Both the position numbers and the translations under genes were made by a program. A stretch of DNA of 64,000 bases from Nostoc sp. 'Peltigera membranacea cyanobiont' N6 (lineage in GTDB: Bacteria; Cyanobacteriota; Cyanobacteriia; Cyanobacteriales; Nostocaceae): positions 2,728,001 to 2,792,000 of the forward strand of contig NZ_CP026681.1 of the NCBI RefSeq assembly GCF_002949735.1. Reading direction: 5' to 3'. Numbering within the stretch: position 1 is the first letter of the stretch; every line of letters begins with the position of its first letter. Below are positions 52,983-63,490 of this stretch, piece after piece. The notes beneath the pieces were generated by a model. That model saw only the letters and a program-made list of their open reading frames with translations, did not search any database and was not told where the DNA came from.

Positions 52983-54836
52983 TCACTCTTCTTCATCTGT
53001 CACATCACTGTATGCTGAATCATCCACAGCCAATACAGGCTTGCCCATAGCAGCTTCAATTTTGGCAAGTATCATCCGTTGACGCGATGCCATAAAACCC
53101 TCAAAGTCGTCTTGTCGAAGTGTTATTGCGTCGATTTGATGAGTTGCCAAAATCGCATTCATACCTGCATCGTCTAGCTGAACACTGTCATGCTTTTGAA
53201 GCTGAAGCAGATATTCACTTGGAGCTTTACCGCCAATCATGCGATTTGCTTTAAACGATATGGGAGTTTTGTTGAGGATAGAGTTGTAGCGAGATGCGGG
53301 AATACCCTGCTTGTCACACCAACTTTTGGGAAAAATGTGATGAATATCTAGTCTGCGCTCTTCCCAATCGGTTTCATCCAAATCCCGAATAGTGGACTTC
53401 CAAAAGAAATCTTGAGAACCTTCACGTTGAATCAAGGTATTGATACCCTTATATGCAGCACTAGTTCTGGAACGCAAAGTCCCTAAACGTGCAGGTTGAA
53501 AATTAGCATCCCGAACAGTTGCAGGTTCTTCCTTACCGTCCTCAATCCAGTCGATAAGCTCTTGAATATCCAAAGCCATACGGCTTTCAACTGCCCCGCC
53601 ATACAATTCGCCAAGGATACCGCACCAGAACCAACGGGCGATTTTGTCATGAATTTTCGGTTCCAGCCAGCGATCGCCAAGCAACGCCATGACTGCGGCA
53701 AGAGGGATAAGTTGAGTGCGATAAGGCAAATCGCCAGTTGAGAAAAACGATTCCTGACGTAGAAATTTTGCAGCTTTCCAGTAACCTTGCACAAGAGGTT
53801 GTTTCCATTTTTGGAAAGCATCTACAGGTAAAGATAGAACGGCTTCGCGCTTGGCAGTCACACCTGTTATTTGCTTGCCTGTTTTACCTGCTTTTAAGTC
53901 TTCTCGTCGTTTCTCCAAACTGTACAGTAGCGTTAATCCCTGGAAAAACTCTGTCGGTTCAACTTCATGTAATAAACGTTGTTTTCTGAGGTACGGTTGA
54001 ATCCCTTCAATTCCTTCTTGAATATTACCAAACCATTCATCCCGCAAGTTGATGTTATCAGCAGCATAGGCGGCAGTTAAAAGTTCAAAAACCGAGAGGT
54101 TAACACCACCAGTATTTACTTTCTCAAAGACAAGACAAACAGCTTCCTTTTTATTGTTGCGATTGAGTTCAATGATGGGTAGCTCATAATAACGAAATTC
54201 ATCAAGAACTTGGGTACGAAATTCCATATAGCGGCTCAATTTATTTGAGCCATGATTTGCATCATACTTATTTAATCCTACTTCCCAAGCACCTGCGTTG
54301 AGAATTTGATTACAAGGAAAGTAAAAGTGTTCATATTCCTTTTCTGGCGTACTGAGGTCAAGTCTGACATCACGGCCAAAGTTCTCTTTTTGAATACGAT
54401 TTGCATCAATGCTAATAATTGCGCTTTCGTAATGTTCTGGCCCTAATAAGGCCGTTTCAATATCAATATAGTAATAACGCTGTACTAATTTTTTCTTAGA
54501 GTCACGAGTTTGAACGGGTTGCTTAAATATTAATACTTGCGTTAATGAAGTCAGCCGTTGTTGCCCATCGAGAATAAGCTTTTTTAATTTATCAAGTGTT
54601 GCTTGTGTTGGATCTACTCCCTCAACAGGCCGGGCTTTAAACTTAGCATCACCACCAGCTTCAAGCAGCATAATTGCTCCCACAGGGAAAGAACGCGCAA
54701 TACTGACTAACAGTGAACGAATGTGTTCATCATCCCAAACCCACCCCCGTTGGAAATCGGGTAGTTGAATTTCACCTGTGATGATATCTTTCAGTAAAGT
54801 CTCTAGTCTTGTTTTAGTAGAATCAAATGTAGACAT
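52983..54836 (-). CDS. GmrSD-type DUF262/DUF1524 protein
   Basis: The 617-residue protein has the DUF262 motifs IQLPDFQRGWVWDDEHIRSL at 23-42 and KKLILDGQQRLTSL at 85-98. The C-terminal DUF1524 HNH-type nuclease motif DIHHIFPKSWC is near residue 500. GmrSD-like enzymes are type IV restriction enzymes that cut modified phage DNA using NTPs; DUF262 is a ParB/sulfiredoxin-like NTPase fold. It is the last gene of the XRE-controlled operon. Confidence 0.88.
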   Translation of the reverse strand: MSTFDSTKTRLETLLKDIITGEIQLPDFQRGWVWDDEHIRSLLVSIARSFPVGAIMLLEAGGDAKFKARPVEGVDPTQATLDKLKKLILDGQQRLTSLTQVLIFKQPVQTRDSKKKLVQRYYYIDIETALLGPEHYESAIISIDANRIQKENFGRDVRLDLSTPEKEYEHFYFPCNQILNAGAWEVGLNKYDANHGSNKLSRYMEFRTQVLDEFRYYELPIIELNRNNKKEAVCLVFEKVNTGGVNLSVFELLTAAYAADNINLRDEWFGNIQEGIEGIQPYLRKQRLLHEVEPTEFFQGLTLLYSLEKRREDLKAGKTGKQITGVTAKREAVLSLPVDAFQKWKQPLVQGYWKAAKFLRQESFFSTGDLPYRTQLIPLAAVMALLGDRWLEPKIHDKIARWFWCGILGELYGGAVESRMALDIQELIDWIEDGKEEPATVRDANFQPARLGTLRSRTSAAYKGINTLIQREGSQDFFWKSTIRDLDETDWEERRLDIHHIFPKSWCDKQGIPASRYNSILNKTPISFKANRMIGGKAPSEYLLQLQKHDSVQLDDAGMNAILATHQIDAITLRQDDFEGFMASRQRMILAKIEAAMGKPVLAVDDSAYSDVTDEEE

Positions 54837-54965
54837 ATAGATATTTCTTCTGATAACTTGTTTGAATCTCTCGGAAAAAAGTGTTGAATACCAATAATCC
54901 GTTCAAAATTGCATAGTGATAATAAGCCAAGGCATCTGCTCAAATTTGCGGATGCCATCACATAA

Positions 54966-55634
54966 TTATTCCATTGCATTCCTATCTTCACGGAGGTAAA
55001 TTGAGAACTGTTGAGAATCTACTTTAAATTCATGCAGCAAAATTTTAATTCTTTTGCAAATATCGTTTGCAGACAAGTTACCTTCTGCATAAATATTATT
55101 ATTAATTTCTAATGGTTTTCTAAAACTATTTCTGTTATTTGCAAAAAGCAAATTTTTTTGAGTAGTCATACAGTTGGGACTATTTATAAAATCTTCAAAA
55201 GTCTGTAAGTCTTTTACAACTAATTGTTGACAAAATAGTTTATACAGACTTTGCCAGGTCTTTATACCTGTATAAGCCTGTCCTTCAAATATAAAACCAT
55301 AAGGACGTTTAAATGTAAAAGTCTCTTCAATAGTATGAGGCTCACTAGAATTAAGCTCTCGTATAATGCGCTCATGCTCTGGTGAGCTTTTCTGAACAAT
55401 ATCTACTGATTCAGGGTGAATATTAGTGTAATTTTCAATTAAATCAGAGATTTCACTAGATATTCGGTTAAATTCATTTAGCCTTTCGTTAAAAGCTACT
55501 TTAAACTCAGAACCTTTCTGAACTGCCTGTGAATCATTATGTTCAATATTTAGCCAGATATCATCAGACAATCCTAAGAAACTTTCTTGAATGCACTCAA
55601 GGTCTGTTAATATTTGCTGTATTCTTTTCTTCAT
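54966..55634 (-). CDS. Hypothetical protein in the UvrD/nuclease operon (222 aa)
   Basis: Start ATG 55634 (MKKRIQQILTDLECIQESFL) is used; an upstream ATG at 55646 is possible. The N-terminal half is a coiled coil-like helix. The C-terminal half (KRPYGFIFEGQAYTGIKTWQ, NRNSFRKPLEINNNIYAEGN, LSANDICKRIKILLHEF) has the look of a conserved small domain known to me only from defence regions and unnamed. Its function is unknown. Confidence 0.65.
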   Translation of the reverse strand: MKKRIQQILTDLECIQESFLGLSDDIWLNIEHNDSQAVQKGSEFKVAFNERLNEFNRISSEISDLIENYTNIHPESVDIVQKSSPEHERIIRELNSSEPHTIEETFTFKRPYGFIFEGQAYTGIKTWQSLYKLFCQQLVVKDLQTFEDFINSPNCMTTQKNLLFANNRNSFRKPLEINNNIYAEGNLSANDICKRIKILLHEFKVDSQQFSIYLREDRNAME

Positions 55635-55732
55635 TATTTTCCCCATGAATAAGTAAATTGCACAACGTTAGTTAGATTTAAATTGCTAGTGATAATTAAG
55701 CTGTACTCTGTGCTTAATCATTTTTAGACTAG

Positions 55733-56740
55733 TTATGGATATATAGGTTTAACTCCTTTACCACCATTAGGCGTTTTGCAATACCAGCGTAAATCACAGC
55801 TTTTACAATCTTGTTCACTGATATTACCTGGAGCAGCAGCTTCCCATTGATTAGTACAGCGTGATTCTTCAATCTGATTTACTGTTTTAGTAAATTCATT
55901 TATAGCTACTTCAATTTCATCAGGCTCAATACTGACTTCAATTAAAGCATTAACTGGACGCTGAGATGGGCAAGTATCACCATCAAGTTCATTAAGAAAA
56001 TACAGAACTGCTTTTTTGGGCAAAACACCATATTTACGTTGGTAAAGGTAAGCATAAACCCGCATTTGAAACTCATAAGTTTCTAAATCTTTTGGATTTA
56101 AACCAAGACGGCTACTACCTTTGTAGTCCCACATCTCACAGTTTGCAGGATCTGTATTTTCATTGATTGAATCTATCAGTAAATCTACAACTCCATGAAG
56201 AATATGACCTACTTGATCTGCTTGTAATCTGTGTTCTGTATCTCTCACTCTTGGGTATAATGCAGCACCTTCTAAAGCATTGAAGTATTGTAAAATCTTT
56301 ACAGCTTGAACTCTGGTATTTGACCTAATAGCCAGAATTCCTTTACTATTTAGACCATTCTCAACCTGAAGAAAATATTTAATAATATCGCTTGGTGGTA
56401 ACGGTACTGTCTTTTTATCCTTCTGTGCTTCTTGAACTTCATCAAAATAGTTACGGATTTCTTCTTCTTTTAGTGTCAGCCCATTATCAGGTAGCGATCC
56501 TTTAGTTGATGGCTCAGTTACTCCATGAAAATGAGCATGGCATCGATCTAAAACTTGATGAATTACAGTACCGAAATAAGTTTGTGTTTGCTGTGCAGGC
56601 GCATACTTATGGACATTAAAAGCGGCATATTGAAGCCCACAGCGTCGAAAAGAAACAACATCTTGAGTGACGCTATATCGGCGTTTGATTATCGTTTTAT
56701 TAGATATAGGTATAGAGATACCTTTAAATGGTTTTGACAT
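55733..56740 (-). CDS. PD-(D/E)XK nuclease with Fe-S cluster (Cas4/AddB-like)
   Basis: The 335-residue protein has Cys at 34, 312, 315 and 321 (RRCGLQYAA and DCKSCDLRWYC), the four-Cys pattern of a 4Fe-4S cluster in AddB/Cas4-type nucleases. The catalytic residues are H61 (GTVIHQVLD), D186 (GVVDLLID), D205-x-K207 (MWDYKGSS) and Q225 (FQMRVYAYLY). It is six bases downstream of the UvrD-like helicase gene, as expected of an AddAB-like helicase-nuclease pair. Confidence 0.88.
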   Translation of the reverse strand: MSKPFKGISIPISNKTIIKRRYSVTQDVVSFRRCGLQYAAFNVHKYAPAQQTQTYFGTVIHQVLDRCHAHFHGVTEPSTKGSLPDNGLTLKEEEIRNYFDEVQEAQKDKKTVPLPPSDIIKYFLQVENGLNSKGILAIRSNTRVQAVKILQYFNALEGAALYPRVRDTEHRLQADQVGHILHGVVDLLIDSINENTDPANCEMWDYKGSSRLGLNPKDLETYEFQMRVYAYLYQRKYGVLPKKAVLYFLNELDGDTCPSQRPVNALIEVSIEPDEIEVAINEFTKTVNQIEESRCTNQWEAAAPGNISEQDCKSCDLRWYCKTPNGGKGVKPIYP

Positions 56741-56746
56741 ATTTAT

Positions 56747-58954
56747 TTAAATTAGAATTGTATTTCTACGAAACTCAGCAGGATTGCGAGACGGAGCAGC
56801 TACATGGTTTTTAATATGCTCTTGAGTACCCACCAAAATTAGACCATACTGTGCGCGTGAGTAAGCCACATAAAGCAAGCGGATATCATCTTCAGTAGCT
56901 AGTAAATCTGGAGTTCTAGTACTTCTAGAATAAATATCTTGTCGAAATGGCTCTAGATCACGCTCAAGAATTTGCGCTGCTCCAGCTTTTTTCTTTTCCC
57001 CAAGTTGTGCAACAAAAACAAAAGGAAACTCTAACCCTTTTGATTGGTGAATAGTCATTATAGGAAGATAACCTTGAGGCACTATTACTTCTTCATCCTC
57101 ATCATCGTCAATCCCAGCATCAATTAAGTAGCTGGCAAACATCATATAAAAACGTTTTAGGAAATCGGGATCAATACCATTTTTATCTACGTTTGAACGC
57201 AGACCATCTAACTTAAAACTATGATAACCATCAAAAAGACGGGTAATTTTAGAAAGCCGTAAATTTCTTACTGGATCTTTCTTCCATGTTTTAAATGGCT
57301 CTAAAGCAAGAATACGATAGATTATTTCTAGCAAATTGAGGTTTAGAAAAACACTTTTTGTAGTAGATGCACAGAGTCTAGGTAGTTCTAAATTACTACG
57401 GTTTAAGTAGTCAAATAATTCACTAACAGAGTAATTGGGGTTTTGTTTTACGCTTGAAAGAGTCTGAAACCATTCCTGGATAGTTTTAACCCATGAAAGA
57501 GGTTCTCCATTGAAACCTTTATAATCATTAAATGTATGTTTTATATCAATAACTTGTACTAATGCTGCCAACAAACACTGTACTTCCTCTGATTCCATAA
57601 AGGATTTTGACCGAGGGTTATAAACAGGAATATTATGTTCCTCAAATGCCTGAATATAAGGCCCTGCATTTTTTGGTGAATCTTTAGCACTACGTAAAAG
57701 TAAAACGCATTGACTGAGATCGGATATAATTCCATCACCTATTAAATGGTCTTTGATTAATCCAGCTACAGCATTTGGTAAATCTCCCGCTTTCTTGCGT
57801 TCAAGCCAAGAAACAGCAGGGTAATTACCTATGATAGAAGATGCAGCCTTAACTGGATTTTTATCAGGCGCACGTACTCCAGGAGCTATCATCTCTGGAA
57901 ACGAAGTAATGTATTTATTGAAAAAACTAACTATATCAGTGTGCGAACGATAGTTCTGATCCAATTGAATTTTTTTAGGAGATTTACCTAAAGCTGCCAT
58001 GCAAGCTTTATCAAAATTGACCATGCAAGATACATTACCACCTCGGAATCGATATAGTGCCTGATCGTCATCACCCACTACAGTAATACTATGTGAACTT
58101 TGATTAGCAAGAGCTAGGTAAATTCTTTCTTGAATCGGGTTAGTATCTTGATATTCGTCAACAAGTATATGCAGCAGAGGTGGCTGGTTTTCTCCATCTC
58201 CCTCTAAAAATCTTTCTCCAGCAGCAGAGGTTAAAAATTTAAGGAAACAACCTTGAAGATGAGCAAAGTCACATCTGTACTTATTTCGTAACTCTTGTGT
58301 ATACTGCTGATAAAAATCTGCTAGTGTTGCCCAATTACCGCCAGCTAGAAGCATTTTATCTACATCAAGATTGTCTTCTACAATATGGTTGAAAAGAGTT
58401 ACTGCTGCCTTGGCACGTTTCCACTTACTAGGGCAGTAATCTTTACTTCGCCAATCAGGAACAGTGTGAGCAAACTGTGTCCAGAAGTTTAAATCTTGAT
58501 AATTTGCTATTGAGGCAGAACGATAAACGAATAAATCCTGCTCTACCTGATTTAGCAAGCGAACATTTTGGTATTCTTCATAACGGTATTCTTGAAGAAT
58601 ATCATTGCATAAACTATGTAGTGTGCCTATTCTTATGTCAGCTAAATCTACCGATTGAAGGCTAGAATCTGCCTTTTGAAGTGCTGCCAAATAACTTGCA
58701 AGACGGTCTTCAAGATTACGTGCTGCTTTTTGAGTAAAGGTAGTTAATAAAATAGAGCGCGGTTTAACATTATCTACACAAAGTAGCTTTAAGGTACGTG
58801 TAACCAATACTTCGCTTTTCCCCGAACCTGGCCCTGCTAAAAGCCATAAAGAACCTCCGCTATACTCAACAGCTTCCTTTTGCTTGTTATCCAAGTCATA
58901 ACCACGAGCATTAGGTTGAGCAAGACACGAATGGAAAGCAATTAAGTCAATCAT
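56747..58954 (-). CDS. UvrD/Rep-type SF1 helicase
   Basis: The 735-residue protein has Walker A AGPGSGKS at 40-47, TTFTQKAARNL (motif Ia), VDEYQDTNPIQ near 266, VVGDDDQALYRFRGGN (motif III), QLDQNYRSHTDIV (motif IV), TIHQSKGLEFPFVFVAQLGE (motif V) and LLYVAYSRAQYGLI (motif VI). It is a complete SF1A 3'-5' helicase. The nuclease gene follows directly. Confidence 0.93.
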   Translation of the reverse strand: MIDLIAFHSCLAQPNARGYDLDNKQKEAVEYSGGSLWLLAGPGSGKSEVLVTRTLKLLCVDNVKPRSILLTTFTQKAARNLEDRLASYLAALQKADSSLQSVDLADIRIGTLHSLCNDILQEYRYEEYQNVRLLNQVEQDLFVYRSASIANYQDLNFWTQFAHTVPDWRSKDYCPSKWKRAKAAVTLFNHIVEDNLDVDKMLLAGGNWATLADFYQQYTQELRNKYRCDFAHLQGCFLKFLTSAAGERFLEGDGENQPPLLHILVDEYQDTNPIQERIYLALANQSSHSITVVGDDDQALYRFRGGNVSCMVNFDKACMAALGKSPKKIQLDQNYRSHTDIVSFFNKYITSFPEMIAPGVRAPDKNPVKAASSIIGNYPAVSWLERKKAGDLPNAVAGLIKDHLIGDGIISDLSQCVLLLRSAKDSPKNAGPYIQAFEEHNIPVYNPRSKSFMESEEVQCLLAALVQVIDIKHTFNDYKGFNGEPLSWVKTIQEWFQTLSSVKQNPNYSVSELFDYLNRSNLELPRLCASTTKSVFLNLNLLEIIYRILALEPFKTWKKDPVRNLRLSKITRLFDGYHSFKLDGLRSNVDKNGIDPDFLKRFYMMFASYLIDAGIDDDEDEEVIVPQGYLPIMTIHQSKGLEFPFVFVAQLGEKKKAGAAQILERDLEPFRQDIYSRSTRTPDLLATEDDIRLLYVAYSRAQYGLILVGTQEHIKNHVAAPSRNPAEFRRNTILI

Positions 58955-58990
58955 TTATAAACTCTTAATGATATTTTATTACGATTAAAT

Positions 58991-59632
58991 TCATTTAAAT
59001 ATAGTTTCTTTAACTAATAAAACCAATAATTGCACAACTAAAGCTATCATTCCTGTAATAAATAAATTTTTATGCTCTAACAAAAAGCTAGTCTTTTCAG
59101 TTTTATTCTTTACATAAACTACCGGAAACTTTTGGGCACCAAACTTTAAGAAAAATATTTGAATTAAAAATAGTATTAACTCTAAACACAAAATTATATA
59201 TTTGGTGGTTTCGTTAATTAAAAGTAAGTTTGGTAATGATAAGAACGCTAATATTGTTATACATACCTGTATAATGAATGACCACGTACTAGCCGAATAA
59301 ATAAATGGGCTTCTTCGAGATTTTAAAATATCTTTTAACTTAGTAACTATTCCTGTAGAATTTACATCATCTTCAAAGCTATAAATTTTTGTGTTATCAG
59401 AAGATATAACCAAATGAATATAGGGATTTCTTGAAGTAATCTCAATCAAAGTATATTTTTTATTATCTAATTGTTTTATTTCTTCTATAGAATCCAGTTC
59501 ATACTCTTGTGTCAGTATTGTAAAAGCTTGACAATTATCTTTATATACTTTTTCTATAAGTTCCATATCTTCTATTAAAAGCTTAACAGGAAGTAAATAA
59601 ATAGAAATAGATTTAGATAACCTTTTTATCAT
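58991..59632 (-). CDS. Membrane protein with soluble N-terminus (213 aa)
   Basis: Residues 1-110 are soluble with strand-helix pattern (AFTILTQEYELDSIEEIKQL). Three transmembrane helices follow at about 116-137, 144-162 and 193-211. No family is recognised. In a defence operon such a layout suggests a membrane-acting effector or anchor, which is inferred. Confidence 0.62.
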   Translation of the reverse strand: MIKRLSKSISIYLLPVKLLIEDMELIEKVYKDNCQAFTILTQEYELDSIEEIKQLDNKKYTLIEITSRNPYIHLVISSDNTKIYSFEDDVNSTGIVTKLKDILKSRRSPFIYSASTWSFIIQVCITILAFLSLPNLLLINETTKYIILCLELILFLIQIFFLKFGAQKFPVVYVKNKTEKTSFLLEHKNLFITGMIALVVQLLVLLVKETIFK

Positions 59633-59710
59633 GAGTTAAACAAATAGTACTAGATAAAAACACCAACTTGTCAATAGTGCTACGTTAAAATTATGAAAAG
59701 CTTTAAAATT

Positions 59711-59956
59711 TTATTTTAGATAGTATTTTACTATTAACTTTTCTCCCTGCTCTCCCATATCCTTTGCTATCTCTTCAATCTTTTGCATAGCTAACGGCAT
59801 AGGTCTTGTGTGTCCATTTTCCCAACGATTAATTGTGCTGTATGTTACCCCAAGGAATGAAGCAAATTGCTCTTGTGTTAATCCTGCCAAAATTCTTAAT
59901 TCACGTAAAAACTTTCCAACTTCTGGCTGGTTTCTTGTCAAGGTTTTTCTAACCAT
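59711..59956 (-). CDS. XRE-type helix-turn-helix regulator (81 aa)
   Basis: The helix-turn-helix LTQEQFASFLGVTYSTINRW is at about residues 24-43, followed by ENGHTRPMPLAMQKIEE, the common form of XRE regulators and antitoxin-like repressors. It is the first gene of the leftward operon and may control it. Confidence 0.9.
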   Translation of the reverse strand: MVRKTLTRNQPEVGKFLRELRILAGLTQEQFASFLGVTYSTINRWENGHTRPMPLAMQKIEEIAKDMGEQGEKLIVKYYLK

Positions 59957-60489
59957 TATTCATAAGTTACTAATTAATTTTTAATTCTCAAACGGCATCT
60001 GGAAAAAGTAGCAGTTGCTATATCACGTACTATATTTAACTTAAATTATTTATAAAAAACACAGTAATATTACTAGTTATTGTAGATTTCCAAACTTTGA
60101 GGCCGCCTTGAAATAGCCTATAAGCCTATTTTTTCCATTTATTAAATTTCACTCATGTACTCCTTCTACTCGGCGTAATATACTTTTTGCTGTCTGCGAT
60201 CGCATATTAAAAGCTGTTGTGTTACTCCATTACTCCACCCGTTACTGAAGCTCTTCAAGTAAATCACAGTATTCAAACTTTAATTCCGTATTAGTTTAGA
60301 CTATGAAATATTTACGTACAAAAATAAAAATTTTATAAAATAAATAGCTTTGTTTAAGTAATAGCACTAGTTACATCGTATCCAATCGTGCTTTAAAACG
60401 GAAAAGACTTATGAGCATCAACTTGCTTGCTCAGAGGTATTAATTCAGTAATTACTACTCCAAATTTTCAATACTAATATAGGCTAACA
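59957..60489. promoter_or_regulatory. Divergent spacer between the XRE operon and the DISARM-like genes
   Basis: About 530 AT-rich bases hold the start regions of both operons. I see one HIP1-type site near 60199. There is no strong inverted repeat. Promoters cannot be placed with confidence. Confidence 0.4.
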
Positions 60490-63400
60490 ATGGCACAAAC
60501 TATGAACCATTCACCTGGTTCAATAGTCACCTGTCGCAGTCGGCAATGGGTGATACTACCTTCAGAAAATCAAGATGTTATTCGTCTACGACCGCTTTCA
60601 GGCAATGAAGATGAAATTGCTGGTATCTACCAAAAGCTTTTAGAAGAAGAGCTAGAGAAGATTGAATCAGCTACATTTCCTCTTCCTCAAGCTACTAGCG
60701 TACAAGATCATGCAGCCGCACTTTTGCTTATGGATGCTGCACGTCTTTTACTCCGTAGCGGTGCAGGGCCTTTTCGTTGTTTAGGACGATTGTCATTGCG
60801 TCCCCGTCCTTACCAGTTAGTTCCTTTATTGATTGATGGCACTAAAGTTAGAGACGGTAAAACTGCTTGTAGCTGATGACGTGGGTATTGGTAAGACCAT
60901 CGAAGCTGGATTGATAGCTCGTGAATTGCTAGACCGAGGTGAGGTGAAGCGAATTGCAGTACTGTGTCCACCACACTTATGCGATCAATGGCAGCAGGAA
61001 TTAAGTGAAAAGTTTCATATTGATGCGGTGGTAGTACGTTCTGGCACAGCTTCCAAATTAGAGCGAAACATACCTAATAATGACAGTGTTTTTAGTTATT
61101 ATCGCCACCTGATTGTTAGCTTGGACTATGCCAAGGCAGAGCGTCGTCGTGCTAGTTTTATAACTCACTGCCCTGACTTAGTAATTGTGGATGAAGCACA
61201 TACTTGCGCCCGTCCAAATAAAACCACTACATCCCAGCAGCAGCGACACCAGCTAATTACAGAAATTGCCCAAAAACAAGAACAGCATTTACTGTTACTT
61301 ACAGCTACTCCTCACAGTGGGATTGAAGAATCTTTTCTCTCACTTTTAGGTTTGCTGAAGCCGGAGTTTGAGCATTTCAATCTCAATAGCTTAACTGACA
61401 AACAACGCGACCACTTAGCCAATCATTTCGTTCAGCGCAGACGGGCAGATGTCAAACTTTGGTTAGGGAATGAAACTCCTTTTCCTGAACGAGAGTCAAG
61501 CGAGGAATCATATAACTTATCGAAAGAGTACAAAGAACTATTTGATGAAGTCTATAATTTTGCCCGTGGTCTAGTGAAAACGACTACGGCGGACATGAGC
61601 CATGCTCAACGTCGGGGAAGATACTGGTCGGCTTTGGCTTTGATCCGTTGTGTCATGTCTTCGCCTGCGGCTGCGATCGCTACATTAAATCGTCAAGTTA
61701 GTAAATCAGTCGAACGCTTACTGGCTGATTTAGACGAAGATTTGATGAGTTCTTACGTCCATGATCCCACAGAGCAAGAACAAGCGGTTGATGCTTCCCC
61801 AACTTTGGTCATAGAACAGGGACAGCAAAGTTATAAAGACGCGGACAAACGCAAGTTAAAAGCTTTTGTGCAAGCAGCAGAGAAGTTGCAAGGTGGCAAA
61901 GACCAAAAGCTGCAATCATGTATTGCTACGGTAGAATCTTTCCTCAAAGACCAGATGAACCCGATTGTCTGGTGTCGCTATATTGCTACAGCAAATTATG
62001 TAGCTGATGCTCTCAGACAGAAATTAGAGAAAAAAGGTAGTCAGATCCGCGTAATTGCGATTACTGGAGAACTTTCTGAAGATGAGCGGGAAACTCGACT
62101 AGAAGAGTTAAAATCTTATCCCCAACGAGTGCTATAGGACTACTATTTGATTTCTGAAAAGATACGTAGGGTGTGTTAGCGACAGCGTAATGCACCATCA
62201 TCAAGGGTTTGGTGCGTTACGAACTGCGTTCTAACACACCTTACAATACCTAATTTTGTTCAGAAATCAAATATGATTCCTATAGTTGCTACGGACTGTT
62301 TGAGTGAAGGGGTAAACCTGCAAACACACTTCAGTGCTGTTATTCACTACGATTTACCCTGGAATCCTAACCGGTTAGAACAACGTGAAGGACGTATTGA
62401 CCGCTACGGCCAAACAGCAACTAAGGTGAAAGCCTGCTTGCTTTATGGTCGAGATAATCCTGTTGATGGTGCAGTTCTGGATGTTCTGATTCGTAAAGCT
62501 GTGCAGATTCACAAGTCTTTAGGAATTACTGTTCCCGTCCCAATGGAAAGTACTACTGTAGCGGAAGCAGTATTTAAATCCCTTTTTGAACGTACTACTG
62601 AGGTTATTCAGTTATCGCTGTTTGAGTTTCAAGAAGAATCTGCGGTTGATAAAGTTCATAAGAATTGGGACAAGGCAGTAGAACGTGAAAAAACCAATCG
62701 GACTCGCTTTGCTCAACGTGCCATTAAACCTGAGCAAGTAGAACAGGAATTAATTGATTCTGACCAAATTTTAGGGAATGAGCAGGATGTAGAGCGGTTT
62801 GTCTTATCGGCTTGCGATCGCATATCTTGTTCTTTAATTAAGAAAAAGCAGGGATGGTTACTTTCCCAACCACCGGATTTTCTCAAGTCAACTTTAGGGG
62901 ATAAGTCGCGTTTACTCTCTTTTACCACCCCAACACCAGAGGGCGTGGAATACGTAGGACGAAATCACCCTTTAGTGGAAGGCTTGGCACGGTACATCCT
63001 AGAAGATGCACTTTCCCACACAAATGAACCGATCGCAGCACGATGCGGCTTTACTACAACTAATGCGGTACAAAAGCGCACAACTTTGCTGCTGGTAAGG
63101 TTACGGCATTTGTTAGACAGTTCTAAACGTACTACAGAAACGCGAAATACCACATCTCTACTAGCGGAAGAATGCGCGGTTATTGGCTTTACAGGTTCGC
63201 CCTCTAGCCCTAGCTGGTTGACACAGTTGGAAGCAACATCACTATTGCAACAAGCGAAGCCAGTCAGCGATGTTACTAAAGCTATGAAGCAGATAGAAAT
63301 TGGTGAGTTACTCCAAAGGTTAGAAGAACTCCAGCCAGATTTGGAAAAGTTTGCCAGAGAAAGAGCAGAAGAACTTTTACAAAGCCATAGACGCGTCAGA

Positions 63401-63490
63401 ACAATGACCCAAGAAGGTCGAATTCGCGTCACTCCCCAATTGCCGATGGATGTTCTCGGCATTTTCATCCTCCAACCCGGACGAAAGTAA
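60490..63490 (+). pseudogene. drmD: DISARM-like SNF2 helicase DrmD, broken by a 4-bp duplication and a MITE
   Basis: Three open segments form one gene. The first, from 60490 (SPGSIVTCRSRQWVILPSEN), ends in RPYQLVPLL. A tandem ATTG at 60828-60835 shifts the frame; without one ATTG it reads LLMALKLETVKLLVADDVGIG, the motif I region (GIGKTIEAGL). VDEAHTC (motif II) and TATPHSG (motif III) follow. At 62135 a 148-bp MITE is inserted. The C-terminal half resumes with VATDCLSEGVNL, PWNPNRLEQREGRIDRYGQ (motifs V and VI) to 63490. Removing the extra 4 bp, the MITE and one TA gives exactly 949 codons including the stop. Confidence 0.85.
62135..62282. mobile_element. 148-bp MITE of Tc1/IS630 type inserted in the drmD-like gene
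   Basis: The ends TAGGACTACTATTTGATTTC and its near complement (GAAATCAAATATGATTCCTA) are imperfect inverted repeats. The element is flanked by TA on both sides (62133-62134 and 62283-62284), the expected target duplication. Inside, GTAGGGTGTGTTAG and CTAACACACCTTAC are inverted repeats. It carries no gene. It changes the reading frame to a TAG at once, so it disrupts the helicase. Confidence 0.85.

Noticed and set aside
62713..63468. Minus-strand open frames inside the helicase gene
   Set aside because: They lie within the C-terminal helicase coding region, which has the right motifs.
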